Assembly: GCA_001695595.3 (NCBI GenBank)
Contig: MBPM02000034.1
Span: forward strand, 186,001 to 250,000
Direction: 5' to 3'
DNA length: 64,000 nucleotides
Origin: Plasmopara viticola
Taxonomy: Eukaryota > Oomycota > Peronosporomycetes > Peronosporales > Peronosporaceae
The first letter of the stretch is position 1; every line of letters starts with the position of its first letter. The notes under the pieces were generated by a model, which did not search any database, was not told the DNA's origin, and saw only the letters and a list, made by a program, of their open reading frames with translations. A program made the translations under genes and the position numbers. This document shows positions 11,277-23,149 of the stretch, in pieces.

Positions 11277-14200
11277 ATTCAGTAAAAATGCACGGCAAAT
11301 AGACTCAAAAACACCGCTTGATGATTGTAAAGACTCACAAGATCGGAGGCAACTATATCGACGAAGCTTATTGTGCGGGCAAGAAAACAGCGAAAGTGTC
11401 AAAACTGAGCGATTGATCTGTTGTACAAGTGACATTGTCCCTGTATACAGCTTGTAATGTCCGTCAAATTACTGCGTGCTAAAGCGATTTAGTCTAATTT
11501 TCCACATTAATCGACTTTTTTGCCATTAACAGGAACAATTTTTTGCTCGCTTTGTCAAAGCTCATATAGTAACTAAGAGAACGCTTTAATTAGCTGAAAT
11601 CGACTTTCTTGTTGTGCCAATATTCATTGCATATTCTTTTCTGTCTTGTACCTTACTTATATCCGTGAACATGATAGCATCTACTATGCAAGCATATTAA
11701 GCCGTGCTTCATGGAAAAAGCTAGCGTGCGCGTAGCAACATTTGGCGAAGCTCCGACAAGCAAAATAAAAACTTGAGTACAAACAATTTGTATAACGTCA
11801 TCACGGGCATGATTCTGGCGTTCACCTAGAACACTGAAAGTGTGTCTGGGACGTCACTCTTTCTGGGTGATCTGTCACGTAGCACCCCTTTGTCAGGTTC
11901 AAGCTCATGACGAAAATGTAGCCAAGCTCGAACGCAAGACCTATTGGCCCTGCAATACTCGAGCATATAAAGCTGTTCGCAAGCACGCTTTTTGCTTCCA
12001 AAATGCTTTCGCTTGTCTATAGGACTTGTACTCCTTCTTTGCCGTCGCACACCCCTTGCGCATTGTTGTAGGTTCCGCTTCCGTCCTGCTTATTTTAACC
12101 TTTCATACATCGCGTTTGCTGTTATAAATACGTCAGGCTTGTTCTTACTCTGCATACTCATTGCATCTGAACTCCACGGCCATGTGCGCACTACCGCAAC
12201 CGTCTGCGAGAACAAGATCTCGGTTATGGCTTAGGCGTGGGGTGCATGTTTAAGATGCGCTTCGATCCACGAGCTACCAATTCATGTGCTAAAAGACAGT
12301 GTGCCTTGGCTTTCACCTTCTCCCTTGCGCTCTTCGCACTTGATCCGCTACACGGCATCTTTATTGCCTTGTGCTTGTTTGATGAGTCGCGGGCCAAGTA
12401 CATGTGCGCCGAAGCTCCGCTGTATATGATATAAGTATCACTGACGCACCCTTCTGTTGCATCAGATATAACATTTGACTGGTCATGACGTGCATTCTAT
12501 GCGCTTTTTCTCGCGCAGTATATCCTCGCATAGCGGTGTTCCTTTCCACCGTGAAAGCACGCTTCAGACGGTCCCTTCACACGCAACCCGCGCTTATGTT
12601 TTAGCCGCTGATAGACGCTCTTCTTAATTTGCGGGATTTGGTCGCTCTTTCCGTTTGCGTTAACAGTTCCTGATGCATCTCTTTAACAGTCAGATTGCTA
12701 AAGAGATCTCGATGTTAAAGCATTACAGACCGCATGAACGAGATTTTATTGCTTGCTTCCAGACTCTGCAATGTTACTGCGTAGCCTTACGGGCTCATAT
12801 GTTTTTGCATGGCAACGATTACAAAGACATTTTCATCGTATGTAGTTTGTACTCTTCACTTTCACAACGAGATCCTTTAGCTCTATCACATGCTATGAAA
12901 TACAGTTGCGGAGGAAGCGCATCAAAGTCTGTCGTCGGACGAGGCTAAGGCGCGGGCGAGGCGATGTCGTAAAACGAGGAGGACTGTTCGTTGCTAAACG
13001 CAAATTAGAGAGTGATATTAAATGAAGAGCTCTTACGATTTATTTTCTCGCTGTAGCTTAACTGGTGGCTCTAACCCATCTACTCCTATCCTTTTGAAGG
13101 CTATCATTTTTCTCAGGTCTCTCGATTATCAACGATAATGGGACATGTGAAACTTCTTCAGGTCGGAAACTGTATAAATATGTTAGTACTAATGCATGCG
13201 AATTTGAAAAAAAAAATATTATCTTGTGTAAAAGCAGTGTCCGACCAAACTGCTGGTGAGAATTGTTACGTCACGTGCTAAGTGATAGTTTTCTTTGTAA
13301 GTTTCAATGATGCAATCTTTTCCTTGAACCAAAGCCTGTTCGCCATGTCTTACGTCTTAACGAAGCTATCGAAAATTAGCCACGTCTCCTTCACGCTAGG
13401 AATCGTCACGAGATGCATTAGCTGCGAGCCGCTGAGGCTGAGAACGATTGCCACGTGTGTTTCCTATGCGTAGATGGTTCTTCTCCGTGATCGCCTTCCC
13501 AAAATGTTTGACAACAAGTATACATCTCCGTCTTGTAACGTTCCACAGTGCGTAACTAAAGTAGTCTTACAGCCTCACCTCAAATCTGGAGTCGTTCTAT
13601 GGACTTATAAGCGGTCGAAGTTTAAAGACATTGGTGCGTATACGGTGACGTCTTTGGCTCTAATCTTCAACGCCAGGCGTTGAATCTGGGATGAACATTT
13701 AGATGGTTGGTGTCAACGAACCCCATTTAATCACTAAGATCCTTAAGTCATGTATGACAATCAAAAGGATGTTGCTGAAAAGATGGGACGTAGCTTCGAA
13801 GATAAAGCTCTTGGTAATTCCCAGACACAATGTCAAAGTAATCAGCCAAGATTAGTTGTAGCCACGGCGAGAGTTGGGCCACGTCATCACGGGTGGTCTC
13901 ATCAAATCAAGCGACTGAGCTCATTCAGTGCCTTGCACCAGCTACGAACTTTATCAGGTACTTATGCAAAGCAATAAACATCTATTCATAGCTGTATTAG
14001 CAGTTTTAAGTCTCTTAAGGAGTCAATGCAATTTGTTTCTCAGGAAATAAGCAAGCACGATAAGGAGCATCTAACCATACGTGCCTCTTTGTTTATTCCG
14101 CTTATTTAGGCGGTGATCAAATGCGTAGGTAGGTCAAAACATGAAATATAAATCCGTAGTTGATCGGGGTTCGCTAGGCCTCCAAGGTATAAAGTTAATC

Positions 14201-14330
14201 GACATGAAGATGGGATGTGACATCAGTTGGTTAAGGTGGCTACAGTTTGGAATGGATCTATGCTTCGGAAGTTAAGTTATTGCTGCTGGCTTGGTTGATA
14301 ACTCTATTTTAATCGAATTACTTCATGCAT
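11277..14330. other. Long gene-free stretch
   Basis: Three kilobases without a gene I can support. Frames of 60-90 codons at 12.0-12.4, 12.67-12.95 and 13.28-13.68 kb have no recognised domain, and adjacent frames interrupted by single stops (13,282-13,683) could be an old coding relic. No LTR or repeat border was seen. Confidence 0.35.
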
Positions 14331-14337
14331 ACAAGAG

Positions 14338-14480
14338 TACGATCGCATGGCACGATCCGGTCGGCTACGCAAGAATTGATCGACAACGCAACTACTTTCT
14401 TTGTATACGATGAACTATGGTCTATCAACGTAGTCGATCACTCGTGATCTACCACTAAGATTAGCAGGGAAGAGTCGTTA
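14338..14480 (+). repeat. Old dispersed LTR-like repeat, copy 2
   Basis: It begins 'acgatcgcatggcacgatcc' and continues through 'ggtcggctacgc' and 'gtgatctaccactaagatta', matching blocks of the copies at 4.1 and 42.0 kb. The end is lost in decay about 160 bp before the copia insertion at 14,643. Confidence 0.45.
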
Positions 14481-14642
14481 TCATCTGGAAACAAGGAAAA
14501 TCTATTTTAAGTGTGACAAATAATCGTTATAAATCGCACAAGCCTATTGCATTTTCATCAGAATATCATAAAAATGACTTTTAACTAGACTTAAAGGAAG
14601 GCTGTAAAGCATGGCGAATCAATTGAAATTATCATCGATGTC

Positions 14643-14860
14643 TGTTGAGATACACCGCAGAATGTTCGTGGATGACGTCACAAGGATTACGGTAACGTTT
14701 AAAGACATAGTGGTAGTCTTAACTGGTCTAGATAAATAAGGTTATTTGTAGAAGCTTCAAGAACGATCTAGGCGCATAGGCTTAGATGTAGCACGGGGTA
14801 GCAAACTAAGGACCTAAATATATTCGCTTCTGTTGTTACCAACCAAGTAACCGGCTAACA
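14643..14860 (+). repeat. 5' LTR of the copia element
   Basis: 218 bp, starting TGTTGAGATACACCGCAGAA and ending CCGGCTAACA. It shares the blocks 'tggatgacgtcacaag', 'ggtctagataaa', 'tagatgtagcac' and 'aactaaggacct' with the 3' LTR. Short copia LTRs of this size are normal for the superfamily. Confidence 0.9.
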
Positions 14861-14873
14861 GCCGCACCAAGAA

Positions 14874-15652
14874 ATGTACGCATCACGCTTCACAATCACA
14901 GCTATGACGTCCAAGCGAGCCGAATTCCTACTAAGCAGTGGAAATTATTTCCCTTGGAAGTTTAACATACGCATGACGCTGGCGCGAAAAGGGTTGTTGA
15001 CGCGCACTCAAATCGTCAAGAGGGAAGAGGAGATGACGAAAACTTGGCCGTTCAACAATGCCAAGGCATTGGGGACCATCGCCCTAAGTATCGAGCTACA
15101 CACCTCATAACCAGTCAACAATTTTTCTGCTATTAATGAACCAAGATTCGGTCTACATCGACGGCTATGCACGCTTGGATCATTCTACGAGATTTTGATT
15201 GTTCTACAATCATATCACGCTTTACAATCGCGTCAAGATGATGCTGCGCCTGCATGAGTTAAAGATGGAGAGCGGGACGACCATGTCCAAGCATCTGGAT
15301 GCGTCTGACGTTCTTGTTGTCAAAGTTCAGTCGCTTGAAGAGCCTGTTGACGAATGGCGACAGCTAGTGGTACTGCTGAGAAGCCTCCCAACATATTACA
15401 AGTTGATGGTGCCGATCGTGGAAAATGCCATGGACATCCTGCTAATCGAGGTCACGGAGTAGTTTTTAAGGAGCTTGAGCGGTTGCAAAAGAAGAGAACG
15501 ACGGAAAAAGCGTTTACTTTTACGGAAGCGGCGGGCGGCTTGGAAGCAATCGTGGACCTGGACGAAAAGATTACGGTCGAAGGAAGATTAAGGGTGGCTT
15601 CAAGGGAAAGTGCTTCAAGTGTAATCGAGATATACACATGAAGCAAAACTGC
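14874..15652 (+). pseudogene. copia gag relic with zinc knuckle
   Basis: The first frame starts with an ATG at 14,874 and carries the gag N-terminal pattern (FLLSSGNYFPWKFNIRMTLA). It stops at about 15,108. A second frame (15,199-15,462) holds the central capsid-like helices, including LHELKMESGTTMSKHLD and LLRSLPTYYKLM. After another shift a zinc knuckle CFKCNRDIHMKQNC (CX2CX4HX4C) is intact at 15,611-15,652. At least two frameshifts and one stop separate the parts. Confidence 0.8.
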
Positions 15653-15654
15653 CC

Positions 15655-15990
15655 ATGCGAAAACCATGACATTGATGAAGACGTGGTCATCGCTGTTGGC
15701 AAAAATCGGTTTGATGGATGGCTGATTGATAGCGGTGCGATATCGCATATGCCTTCACACCGTGAAGACCTATATGATTTTGATGAACGATCTTGGGCAT
15801 TAATTTGACCATTGCAGGCGGCAAGAAATTGCATGTTCTTGGTAAAAGAACTGTTGAGCTGACTGGGATGGACGGTAAACCGATCAGGAGGCTAGATGCT
15901 ATGTACATTGCAGGACTCGATAGACGGCTGATTTCGGTTGGAAAACTTGCAAAACGTGGACTACGTGTGGAATCTCAATGCTATCTGTGA
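15655..15990 (+). pseudogene. copia aspartic protease relic
   Basis: The catalytic motif reads WLIDSGAISHM (DSGA in place of the common DSGA/DTGA) near 15,718-15,750, followed by a frameshift. The frame from 15,793 then reads through KLHVLGKRTVEL and SVGKLAKRGL, the usual protease to GAG-pre-integrase transition. The region is homologous to the copia protease but split. Confidence 0.75.
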
Positions 15991-16079
15991 CAAGAATAAG
16001 ATTCAAGCTCTAGGCAATATGATCGGCAAAGCTTTAGTCCTTGATTGCAGGTTTGAGAAGCGCGCTTTGTGAATTACAC

Positions 16080-17330
16080 CGGTGCTGGCAAACAGTGGAA
16101 GCGGTGGCACGCGCGCATGGGGAACTCAAGCAAGAGCGGATGCTCAAAACCCAGCATGTCACGCATGGTCTTCAGCTTTACGCTGTGGCATTAAAAGTTT
16201 ATGCAGTAAATGTGTGAAAAGTAAGCAGACCGTATCTCTGTTTTCTTTATAATCAGTATCCAATACATCGCGTGTTTTAAAGTTAAATCTTACCGATATG
16301 GGACGAGCTAACTTTAAAATACGACCCATGCAGACGGTATCGAAAGGAGATGCCAAATACGTGCTAGAATTAGTGGATGTTTTTTTTACGTTTCATGGTT
16401 GCTTTGCTTGAAAAAGGTTGGGGTGACGCCCTCCTTCCAAGCGCGGGGGCTAAATGCTCGCGCGCTTCGGGCAGGCTCTCTCGGGCATCTGCAGATCTCT
16501 AACGAGTCTCACCCTCGACGCGACGGTCTCCAGCACCGGGCGCCACCTAAGCTCTTACCAAGTCAGAGTTAAACAAAATAATGGAAGACCCTCACGACCT
16601 CGGTGCTGGATGCACTGCCCTTCGAACGAGACCCGACGTATGCAGACACCCCTCTATGCCGTGGACTAGCCAGACTGAGCCTAGCACGTGCATAACTTGG
16701 CGACGCGATAACGTAATACATTACATTACATTACATGATTGCTTACTTGCCGAAGAGTAAGAATGAGGTCGCCGCGAAGCTCGCCGAATATAAGTTTTTT
16801 TTCGAAAAGCAATGAGGAGAGCAAATTAGATGCATTCGCTCTGACAATGGAACGAAATTTGTGAACAAGAAGGTCACAGCTATGTGAATCCGGGATGGTA
16901 TCATGCATCTGCGTTCTGTACCGTGCAGCCCCCAACAAGACGGTGTAGCGGAACGGATGAATCGCACTATTATGGAGAAGGCAAGAAGTATACTTCATTA
17001 CAAGTGCATGTCAATGATTGGGGGGGTTGAAGCTGTAAGTACTGTAGTCTTTTTGACCAACAGATCTGAGAACACCGAACGAAGAGACGTGTCGCCGTAT
17101 TAAGTAAGTTTTAAGGAGAAACCACGAATAAAACACCTGCGTGTGTTTGGGTCCCAAGGACATGCTCACGTTGGCAGCACTATTGGGACGAAGCTCGACC
17201 CGAAAAACTATAAGGATATGTCTCTTGGATACGCCGAAAACGCGAAGGGGTATTGTGTTTTCGATTTGGAATCATCAAAAAGCAAGATAACACGATCTGT
17301 TCAGCTTGAGGAGCGTTAATTTAACGGAAA
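16080..17330 (+). pseudogene. copia integrase relic, split by an insertion
   Basis: A WHARMG pre-integrase motif near 16,110 opens the domain. The short LINE-derived element then interrupts it at 16,405-16,733. After it come RCIRSDNGTKFVNKKVT (about 16,825-16,880) and PQQDGVAERMNRTIMEKARS (about 16,930-16,990), which are the central and third catalytic-region signatures. The integrase tail (HLRVFGSQGHAHV and GYCVFDLESSKSKITRSVQL) runs to about 17,320. Several stops and shifts are present. Confidence 0.85.
16405..16733 (+). mobile_element. Short LINE-derived retroelement, copy B, nested in copia
   Basis: Plus orientation: it starts near GCTTGAAAAAGGTTGGGGTG and ends in a (TTACA)n-type tail, 'tacattacattacattacat'. 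The target duplication is 'catggttgctt' (16,394-16,404) and 'catgattgctt' (16,734-16,744), 10 of 11 identical. It lies inside the copia integrase between the pre-integrase region and the SDNGTKF motif, so it landed after the copia element. It retains the full 3' segment that copy A has lost. Confidence 0.88.
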
Positions 17331-17539
17331 TACGACACACCGTGTTCAAAAACAAGGAATTGAATGAAAAAATGACCCAATTTCCTGCTGAGCGACGGCC
17401 GGTGAGAGACGAACCCATTAGCAGTGTGGAGGAGTCGACGCAAGATATTGAGACGAATGAGGTTATATCGGAGCGCAATATTAATTTGAAGCGGCCTCTA
17501 GATCTCATCGTATCGCAATAGGGCAAGAGCTGACACACT

Positions 17540-19100
17540 ATTTTCCCCAATTAATTGAGGAAAATTGTTTGGTGTTTCGTCCGGGCACAGAGCGGTCAAG
17601 GCGTTCTCATGGGACAACTTTATCACTGGAAGACAGCTTGGAGCTGGATGGTGAAGACATCGGTAGAAAGTGAAGGATTATCGTCTTCGAAGCGCCCAAG
17701 AAACGACGAAGATGGAATTTTTGCCGAAGCAGTGTTGGCGTATGCGGCAAAAATTGACGGGGCTTCTGACATTCCGAACATACACGCTGAAGCGGTTGCA
17801 AGTGATGAAGCAGTGGCATGGCGAGCAGCATCGAAGACTGAACTATTATCACATTAACACAACGGCACTTGGTCTATTTTACCGCGCGGAGCTGCTCGTC
17901 CGATTCGATGTCTATAGTTTTTCGCTAAGAAACGTGTTGAGAACATTTGCGACAAGGCACGAATTGTCGCAAATGAATTTAAACAAAAACACGGTGTGTG
18001 TACTTTAAACGTACTCCCCCGTAGCAAAGATGAACATGAATCGGGTTGTCTTGGCTGTTTGCGTCGCAGACGGATGTGAAATGGAAGAGCTGGATGCAGA
18101 CACTGCAATTTGGAATAGTGAGCTAAGCGACCGAGTCTATTCGGAGATACCGTCTGGAGTTAAGACTACTGGAGAGCATGTTTGTTTGCTGAATAAGGCC
18201 ATCTATGGATTGAGACAAGTAGCTAGCGCCTGAAATAGAACGATTTATGGCGTCTTCGTTTCAAATGATTTTAGAGTTTTAGCGCGGACCAGTGCGTGTA
18301 TGTAAAGCTCTCTAAGAGCGGGCACATCGACGTTTACCGCTTTGTGGACGACATGATAATTGCAGTCAAGACACGCGCAGAGATCCGTGAAGTCAAAGAT
18401 GCCTTCGAGATTGCTTTTACAATGAAGGAGCTTGGTGACGCAAAGTTTATTTGGGGGATAGAGAGTGATCACAACAAGAAAGCCGAAATGCTTATGATCA
18501 AGCAAACGCGTTACATTGACGATGCTATGCAACGATTTGGTCAGCAGAACGCCATGACGACCGATAACACATGTGCCTCCAATCTCAAGCTATCCAAAGA
18601 GCAATCGCCAGGAACAGATGCAGAAGCTACTAGAATGCAGTTAAAACCATATCGCTCTCTCATCGGTTGTCTCATTTCGGGACAACATGTACGAGACCGG
18701 ATATTGCCTACGTAGTTACGCAGCTATCAAGATTCCTCGAGAATCCTGGAATACAGCATTGGCGTGCCACGATTCGTGTGCTGAGATACTTGGAATCATG
18801 CGCCAATATGATATTGTATATGAAGGAGGGACTAACGAAATTATGGTTGAAGCATTCGCGGATGCAGACTGGGGAAGCAACACCGACGACAGGCGATCTG
18901 TATCTGGCGTAATGGTCAAAAGTAGTAGAAGACCACGGAACTGAGTGTAGCAGAAGCCGAGTGTATGGCACTGAGCCTGTGCACCTAGGAAGTTTTGTGG
19001 ACGCGCGTGATATTAAAGGACATGGGCTAAGACCAGAATCATTCAACGCAAGTCTGGAAGGACAACCAGGGGGCAATAGCACTGGCCCAAAATGCAGGGT
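17540..19100 (+). pseudogene. copia reverse transcriptase and RNase H relic
   Basis: The linker reads KRPRNDEDGIFAEAVLAYA near 17,690. The reverse transcriptase follows with CEMEELDADTAIWNSELSD (about 18,075-18,130), CLLNKAIYGLRQ (about 18,185-18,220) and the catalytic YRFVDDMIIA (about 18,336-18,365), where the VDD core is intact. FTMKELGDAKFIWGIE and RYIDDAMQRF follow. A frameshift near 18,690 leads to [20 protein letters not shown], then the RNase H motif [20 protein letters not shown] (about 18,856-18,915) and a damaged LSVAEAECMALSLC. The polymerase core of about 140 codons is the best preserved part of the element. Confidence 0.88.
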
Positions 19101-19146
19101 ATCATGCCAGAAGTTAGCATGTCGACAGCATCACTTTACTCGAAAA

Positions 19147-19296
19147 CGCATAAATTACAGAACGATTCAAATCGACTACAACGACACATGCATCAGCTCG
19201 CGATGCATGTGTCGTTGTTAATTACAGAACGATTCAAAGTCGCATAAATTACAGAACGATTCAAATCGACTACAACGACACATGCATCAGTTCGCG
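19147..19296 (+). repeat. Duplicated segment with perfect 16-bp hairpin
   Basis: A 56-bp unit starting 'cgcataaattacagaacgat' occurs at 19,147-19,202 and 19,241-19,296 with one difference. The first copy ends in a palindrome: 'acaacgacacatgcat' (19,178-19,193) pairs perfectly with 'atgcatgtgtcgttgt' (19,203-19,218) around a 9-nt loop. A partial third copy lies at 19,219-19,240. The layout forward, inverted, partial forward, forward fits template switching during reverse transcription or replication. Confidence 0.85.
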
Positions 19297-19404
19297 GACA
19301 TGCTTTCCAAGGCTCTCGGAACAAAGACGCTCAAGTCTTCGCACGAGAAGACAGGAATCAAGAAGCAAGAATCAAGCAAACTCAGCATTAGCGGTGAAAG
19401 GGAG

Positions 19405-19636
19405 TGTTGAGATACACCGCTGAATGTGCGTGGATGACGTCACAAGTGATACAATAATGTTTGCAGTTACGACATGGTTACAGATATTGATTACGTAGTC
19501 GTTAATTGGGCTAGATAGAAAAGGTTGTTTGTAAAAGTTATAAGAATAACCTAGACGGGTAGGTTTAGACGTAGCACAGGGTAACGAACTAAGGACCTGA
19601 ATATATTCACTTCGTTTCTTACAAACAAACCAACAA
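19405..19636 (+). repeat. 3' LTR of the copia element
   Basis: 232 bp, starting TGTTGAGATACACCGCTGAA and ending AAACCAACA, preceded by the polypurine tract. It has an insertion in the middle relative to the 5' LTR and many substitutions. Confidence 0.9.
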
Positions 19637-19641
19637 TGTCG

Positions 19642-20784
19642 GTGGATAAGGTGCGAAAAGTTCGGCAAGATTGGCGAGCTATTTGCGCTGATTGGATTAT
19701 CGATTGATGGAATCTTTGGCGATACTTCTTGTTTAGATGTAAACAGCCATTATAATTTGCGGAAAATAATTTTGTGCAATATAATGATATTTGCTTTGCA
19801 CAGAAGTCAACTTATATGCATTATAGCCGACATAGTGACTCCTTTAAAATCAATGACTTCGTGCATCACCAGTGAACGATCACAAAGTACTATACGATGG
19901 GCCAAGCGGGATCGTATCAATTACGCAGCTACGATCTGTTTATCAAGCTTGTAGGATTTTGGAGCTTGGTCAGAACGACGGGTGATTCAACGGTACTTGT
20001 CTATTACATATACCGCACGGCACGTACCTATTGACAAAATAAATACTTTTTTGACCAACAATCAATATAGATGTTGCATTAAATTGACTGGTCATTTCAC
20101 ACAGACCCGAAAAGTACGAGAGAACAGATTAGAACGGGCTCACAAAGAAATCACGGCGAGTCTTTTTCAGAATATGCTCTTAGCTGAGTATTTGTGGCAA
20201 AATTCTTTAGCATTTAGAAGCGCTACAGGCCTTGACCCAGAAACTCAAGTCGGCTTCGAACTTTTAGTCTAGCCGGTCGACATAAATTCGTTGACTTAAC
20301 CCCTCCCCATTGGTAGAATAAGCAAATAACTTGATCTAAAGGGCGTATTCTCAAAGCTTTAAACTGGCAGGATCGGTAGTCAATTTTTTTCAGATCGACC
20401 TTTGTTGCTACTCGTTTCGATACGCGATACATGTGGGCTTTGCTTATATCATTCTCGCTATGATTCAGACACTCGGGTCAGCTTGGAATGTGTAGTCTAG
20501 CTGGACGGCATTATTTCCTTACCATAAACAATTGAAGGGATAAACAAATATGTTGATTCGAAAGGCGCGTGGTCAAAGACTGGCGAGATCGACTACTTAA
20601 TTCTTCAGCGAAACGAACTAAAAAGAACAATCAATCAAATTTTCGTTGATGTTGTCATATTGTTTGCTCACAATCATTTTGACAAAAACAAGTGGGTTGC
20701 GCTTGTATCGTGAAAAGTTTGGACTTGGCAGGCAATGATAGCCAGGTCGATGACCCGCCCGTCTTAGAACATTATTTCAGCGAA
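19642..20784. other. No intact gene; possible integrase-like scrap
   Basis: Downstream of the copia target site. A frame at 19,982-20,272 contains ENRLERAHKEI followed by LLAEYLWQNSLAF, reminiscent of the copia integrase pattern 'ERAN..I...ARS...W..A'. The match is too short to claim. The rest shows nothing. Confidence 0.3.
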
Positions 20785-20905
20785 AAGAAATTATGGCGTG
20801 ATCCAGTTGGCTACAAAGCTACGCTCTACTGAGCAGTTTAAAAGCGTTTTATTCAGCAGTGATGTGTCATCTAGATCGGCAAGGTATACATGTTTGATTA
20901 GATGG
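20785..20905 (+). repeat. Old dispersed LTR-like repeat, copy 3 (partial)
   Basis: The blocks 'gtgatccagttggctac', 'agctacgctctactgag', 'ttattcagcagtgatgtg' and 'cggcaaggtatacatgtttg' match the copies at 4.1 and 42.0 kb in the same order and spacing. The downstream half is not recognisable. Confidence 0.45.
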
Positions 20906-23100
20906 AGATGAGTGATATGAACAGACGTAGTGACCGCCGTTACACATAACAACAGGCCTTTTTGTAAATATGTATTTACTTTTACTGTAGATCAAAGACG
21001 ACATTTAATTTTGCGAAGACTAATGATTGACGTGATTGGTAGTATTTTGGCTATAGGACGGCAAAGGGCATAAATGAGAGCTATCAGTTGGATGTTTGTC
21101 GCTCTTATTGGATCACCTGAGTACAGTCCTTCGAATATGTGGTAAAAAAAACAGTACTATCGTGCCTTTACCCGACCGATGACTTTGATCAGTATGGTTT
21201 AAAGGCTTGATCAGTTAAGGTTTGGGATCGATGAATAGATTGATGGTGGAGCAAGCTCTAAGGACACATCAAATACATCGGCGAGCTGCAGTATTGCAGG
21301 AAGATTTTATTCCAACGCATTCTGGAAGACAGGGGCATTTTTGAAATCGACGTGCTAACATTAAGCCTCTCAAGGAATAATTTAGCGTGCACGGCTGCAA
21401 AAGGTGCATATAGCGACAAAAAGCAATTTTTAGTGCGAGAAGTTGGAGCCAGACGATACTGAGACACAAGCTTACCATAGTGATTGTGGGGTGATGATCT
21501 AAATATTGAGGACGAATCGAGCGTGCACAACGAGAGACAGCGATAGATAGTATATCTGCAGCTGTATGTGGATAGTTTACTACTCAGCATAAGTAACTGT
21601 GTTGCGTGGCGGGAGTGTCAGTGGGGCGAGCATTGATTCAATATCCGCCTTGGCCAAAATCAAATATGACTGAATCCCATGCTTTGGTGCTAAAGGCTTA
21701 GCAGAACCTTCTCCCATTTTGACTGTGTCTCGCTATACGCAACGACTTAAATATATGCATGTCACATACGGCCTTATGACTAAAACGATTTATATAGAGC
21801 CAATGATTCATTCTCGCTAAGGTCTTGAAAGCTACGTATCCTTTTAATTTGCAAATATTGACCAGAGCAATTCATGTCTAAGCTCTAAGCGCTTTAAATT
21901 TCAGTACTTGCATTCTTTTCATCACCAAAACTGTTTAGTCAGGTGACGAGCTGACCCTAATTTCACGTTCTAATCACATTTACCTCGCAGGTTGATCTCC
22001 TTAAAACTATTTGTTATCCTCTAACATTTCAGAAGTGAGTGATCATTACGTTTTAGCCTTACGTGAGCATTTAAGCACCTATTCAATATTTACATAGTTG
22101 CTCGAATGCATATGATCAACTGCTTATACCCGCTTAGCCAAACAAGATGAATGTACAAATAACCTCATGATCGATCTAATGCGATTAGTATGGCTGCGTA
22201 GTCGATCATATTTCACAAAATCATTATATTTCGACCATGCAGTCATGTACTTGTAATGCTAAAAATCATAACAAGGCAACTGAACATCCACCAAGCCATC
22301 ATCGTCTACTTTGCTAATCTTTTTACAGGGATGATGTGTACCGATCACACTGACATCTCAATCGCGCATCAAATAAACTCTACCCACATTATTTAGTAGT
22401 GGCGACAAATTCTTCACCAGTGGTCGTTTGAATCAATTTATTCAATGTTTAATCGACAATTGATACAACCAACCATTAATCTTTGATATAACATCTATCC
22501 ATCAATGCAACCGGTCGCTTATGTAACACTTTCGATGTTCATTCTGATCACGAAGTGATATATGGTCGATTCTGGCAAGATAATTGTTTTTTTAGCCTAA
22601 CGAAAGTGAGTGCAGATCGTTATTTTTTGCAAAAGGCCTGTGCGTTTTGTAAATCCTAAACGTCATAGTTCGCTCATCGGCACCATATCAAATACCCATA
22701 CACTGCTGAGTAAATTGAACATCACAAGTGAGGAGTATGTCAGTAGATCATAAATGAGCTAATACATAAAGTGTATATTACAAAAGACGCCTCAACCATT
22801 TGTGAGATACTGGGATGACCATCGATAGGAAACAAATACTTCGTCGTCCTACCACGGAAAAGGTCACGGTGATGCCAATAATAGGCGCAAGGTTGGACGC
22901 ACAAAATGATTTAGCCCGGATGATATCGTAATTACGTCCAAACACTACGGCTCTTTCAGTCGCTTCAATAAATAATTGGCTTAGAGGTAGCAAATTGGTG
23001 TGAGCTCAAGATCTTAGAATAGAGTTCCTTGCACTTTGCTCACATAACCACAAATCTTTTGATGTGAGGTCATGACCCACCGACATCAAACAAATCCTTA
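20906..23100. other. Gene-free AT-rich stretch
   Basis: Over 2 kb with no open frame above about 110 codons and no recognised motif. The longest frame (21,258-21,590 on minus) is unremarkable. I see no repeat borders. Confidence 0.4.
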
Positions 23101-23149
23101 ACTAGGCCCTTGTAGCAAAACTTTTTCCAGCTACGACCACCCACACCAA

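Larger units (their letters stand above)
14643..19636 (+). mobile_element. Nearly full-length, inactivated Ty1/copia element
   Basis: Two related LTRs (14,643-14,860 and 19,405-19,636) start TGTTGAGATACACCGC and end in CA. They are flanked by the perfect 5-bp target duplication 'atgtc' (14,638-14,642 and 19,637-19,641), which proves a single insertion. Between them come gag with zinc knuckle, protease, integrase, reverse transcriptase and RNase H in copia order, then the purine-rich tract 'gtgaaagggag' just before the 3' LTR. All coding parts are broken by stops and shifts, and the LTRs differ strongly and in length (218 and 232 bp), so the insertion is old. A short LINE-derived element interrupts the integrase region at 16.4-16.7 kb. 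No initiator-Met-type primer site is evident after the 5' LTR. Confidence 0.93.

Noticed and set aside
10986..11298. Repeated 66-76-residue frames found in copies of the short element as a conserved protein
   Set aside because: They are identical only because the DNA repeat is; copies carry indels that ignore the frame, and the LINE coding region lies elsewhere.
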